Below, in pieces: positions 32,115-33,965 of a stretch of 33,965 nt of DNA. Position numbers and translations under genes: made by a program. Each line of letters starts with the position of its first letter. Within the stretch, counting starts at the first letter, position 1. This stretch comes from Lachnospiraceae bacterium (GTDB lineage Bacteria > Bacillota > Clostridia > Lachnospirales > Lachnospiraceae). The notes under the pieces were generated by a model, which made no database searches, was not told where the DNA came from, and saw nothing but the letters and a program-made list of their open reading frames with translations. The DNA lies in contig JAFSPF010000007.1 of assembly GCA_017443065.1 (NCBI GenBank), positions 1 to 33,965 on the forward strand. Direction: 5' to 3'.

Positions 32115-33965
32115 TTACGGCTCCTCCGTAGCCTCCTCGCCGGCTTCTTCTCCCGGTTCCTCCGCTTCCTCTGTCTCAAGCGGGAGGTCGTCCCTGACTC
32201 CCGTCAGGAGGATGCGGCTTCTGTCGCCGAAATCCGAGCAGGTGGACAGTGACAGCATCCCCGGTCTCCCTTCGAAGGGATCTCCGGAAACAAGACGGAA
32301 CTCGTTATGCTCCTTCATGTATTCCGTGACCCTGTCGTAATCCGTATCCGAACGGACGATGGAGTAAACGATGGTGTCCTCGCCCGCTGTCTGGTCCGAT
32401 GCGGACGGCGCCTCCGCCTTGTAATAAGCGGCCGTCTTGTAGCGGTTGGTTCCCTCTTCCGTTGCCACGTAGAAGTAAGGATTTTCCGCCAGCGCCATGG
32501 ACAGGTTTTCCTCCTCCAGGATCAGGTCGCCGACCGGACCAAACATGGAGCCGTCCCGGATATAATGCGCGTATATGAAGTCGCTTCTTCCGGCGAACAG
32601 CTCATCGCTCTCAACATCCGTAAAGACGGTCCCTGCCGAATCCCGCTCACCAAAGAAGCTTGTGTCAACGTACGCATCCGTTTCCGGTTCCCTTACCACC
32701 GGATAGGACATTTCTAACGCCGGGAAATACAACCAGGCGCTGACGTCTTCGTTGATCTCACGAAGACCGTCAAAATCAACTTCTAAAGTTATATCGGCAG
32801 GATCAGGCGATTCATTAACCTTCACATATTCATCTTTTAATGTAGTAAACTTCGCACTCTCGCTCAGCTCGCCCGCATCCAGGGTGCTCCAGACATGATC
32901 CTTCAGCGTTCCCACGATGAAGCGCGCATCGCCGCCGAAGGTGGAGCAGGTGGAAAGAATCAGCAGGTCCGGCCGCGAGGTCAGGTCATAGGACATCGGT
33001 GCGCTGTAAACATTATTCTCCTCAATGTAACTCGTCACGATGTCATATTTTTCGGGATCCGCGCCGACGTTCTGATACACCGTCGCATTCTTCATCGTTT
33101 CGCAGAAGGCAAAGACGCGGTAGCGGTACACACGGTCCCGCATATAAACATACACATAAGGATCCCCGTCCACGGGGGAGGAGTCCTCCACCAGGTCCGG
33201 CAGCTTTCCGAACATCGTCTTGTTGCGCATCTTGTGCCCGAAGACAAAGTCCACCATGCCGCCGAACTTCGCATCGCTCCACAGATCCATGAAGATGGAT
33301 CCTGCCGTCAGCGGCGTTTTGTAGATCGTGGTGCGCAGATACTCGTCGATGTAGTTTTCCTTGACCATCGGATAGGAAATGCCGAGCGCAGGGAAATACA
33401 GCCAGCCGATGAAATCGCTGTTGAGCTCCGCCAGCTTCTCAAAATCAATGATCAGATCGGGATAGGTCTCCGTATCCTCTTCCACGAGGACGCCGTCCCC
33501 GCTGATGGAATACCCCTTCTGACCCGTGGCGCTTCCGCCGCCCGTCTTGACGTATTCCCCTTCCAGCGTGGCGTATTCGTCGATTGCCTTCTGGTATTCG
33601 ATGCGGGAAGAGATGATCTCATAACCCTCATAGAGCACGACAATGATGCAGATCGCGATCGCGACATAGCGGATCGCCGCCAGTACCATGCGGCCGCCGA
33701 CCAGCTTCTGCTTCGGCTCCTTCTCCTTCGCCTTCTTTGCGGCCTTTTCCTTCTTGCCCTCTTCCGCGGCTTCCTCAATCTCATCCAGCAGCGAGGCCGG
33801 TGCCGTCTCCTCCGCGACTTCCGCTTCGGGTTGCGGCGTTTCCTCCGGCAGCTCGACAAATGCCGGCTCCGGCGCGGGGGCCGCTGGCTGCGGTGCTTGT
33901 GCCGCAGGCTGTGCAGCCGCTGCCGCAGGTGCAGGCTGCTGCGCAGGCGCGGGCGCTGCCGCCGG
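32115..33965 (-). CDS. Tandem class B-like sortase with a long cytoplasmic N-terminal region (5' end beyond window)
   Basis: 616 residues are visible and the frame is open to the window end, so the true start is outside. The Met at 33689 is internal. Counting from that Met: a transmembrane helix at about 3-20; sortase domain 1 at about 75-265 with His152 (FGHKMRNKTMFG), Cys248 (LSTC) and Arg256; sortase domain 2 at about 300-500 with His375 (AHYIRDGSMFG), Cys484 (LSTC) and Arg492; then a Glu-rich tail. Both catalytic triads look complete. The 92 residues before that Met are Ala/Pro/Gln-rich, then Glu/Lys-rich, and should be cytoplasmic. Class B sortases attach proteins to peptidoglycan or build pili. 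No substrate gene is visible. Confidence 0.88.
   Translation of the reverse strand, partial: PAAAPAPAQQPAPAAAAAQPAAQAPQPAAPAPEPAFVELPEETPQPEAEVAEETAPASLLDEIEEAAEEGKKEKAAKKAKEKEPKQKLVGGRMVLAAIRYVAIAICIIVVLYEGYEIISSRIEYQKAIDEYATLEGEYVKTGGGSATGQKGYSISGDGVLVEEDTETYPDLIIDFEKLAELNSDFIGWLYFPALGISYPMVKENYIDEYLRTTIYKTPLTAGSIFMDLWSDAKFGGMVDFVFGHKMRNKTMFGKLPDLVEDSSPVDGDPYVYVYMRDRVYRYRVFAFCETMKNATVYQNVGADPEKYDIVTSYIEENNVYSAPMSYDLTSRPDLLILSTCSTFGGDARFIVGTLKDHVWSTLDAGELSESAKFTTLKDEYVKVNESPDPADITLEVDFDGLREINEDVSAWLYFPALEMSYPVVREPETDAYVDTSFFGERDSAGTVFTDVESDELFAGRSDFIYAHYIRDGSMFGPVGDLILEEENLSMALAENPYFYVATEEGTNRYKTAAYYKAEAPSASDQTAGEDTIVYSIVRSDTDYDRVTEYMKEHNEFRLVSGDPFEGRPGMLSLSTCSDFGDRSRILLTGVRDDLPLETEEAEEPGEEAGEEATEEP

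Overview
The window looks like a chromosomal segment of a GC-rich member of the Clostridia, most like Lachnospiraceae. The basis is protein style: an RpoB starting MEKHRIHPV, an S12 of 137 residues with the clostridial N-terminal insertion, an SPFH protein paired with a small Arc-like protein, and a class B-type sortase. Gene order agrees: rpoB-rpoC-rpsL-rpsG-fusA-tuf and ylxM-ffh-rpsP-khpA-trmD. The assignment is inferred from the sequence alone. Most of the window is GC-rich, but about 20.25-22.3 kb is clearly richer in A+T.

Layout. 1-11451 (minus strand): rpoB and rpoC, then the str operon rpsL, rpsG, fusA and the start of tuf, with good sigma-A promoters before rpoB, rpsL and tuf. The tuf frame carries an in-frame TGA a few bases from the window edge. 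11862-14937 (minus): the lower-glycolysis genes gap, pgk and tpiA, with a strong hairpin between gap and pgk. 15089-15961 (plus): a PHP-family histidinol-phosphatase-like protein. 16029-19627 (plus): three pseudaminic-acid-type sugar genes, namely a CMP-sugar synthetase fused to a GNAT acetyltransferase, the NeuB/PseI synthase and the PseG hydrolase. 19646-20251 (minus): rimM, away from its usual place between khpA and trmD. 20.25-24.76 kb: an accessory block with an HTH fragment, a lipoprotein, an SPFH/ribbon-helix-helix/DUF1648 operon, a small membrane protein and a YbjQ-family protein. 24743-27837 (minus): ylxM-ffh-rpsP-khpA-trmD. 27933-31277 (minus): carB without carA. 31448-33965 (minus): a CAP-domain exported protein and a tandem-domain sortase that runs off the window.

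The most unusual thing here is a family of about 128-bp imperfect palindromes. There are three full copies: between tpiA and rpoB (11722-11849), inside trmD (25204-25333) and inside carB (29729-29855). A partial copy (about 25343-25396) lies next to the trmD one. The two genic copies are in frame and free of stops, are read from opposite strands of the element, and add roughly 70 residues to TrmD and 45 to CarB. Their inverted-repeat arms differ between copies but stay complementary, which points to selection on a hairpin. This resembles the Rickettsia palindromic elements in behaviour; I do not recognise the family.

A second testable idea is an autoregulatory circuit. Two TGATATCA palindromes 11 bp apart sit on and beside the -10 box of the SPFH operon, which itself encodes a ribbon-helix-helix protein of the kind that binds such tandem sites. 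Other points of interest are the CMP-sugar synthetase/GNAT fusion with a 39-bp tandem-repeat linker, the double sortase with an Ala/Pro-rich cytoplasmic tail, and a remnant of a second CAP gene forming a 120-bp inverted repeat around a bidirectional terminator.
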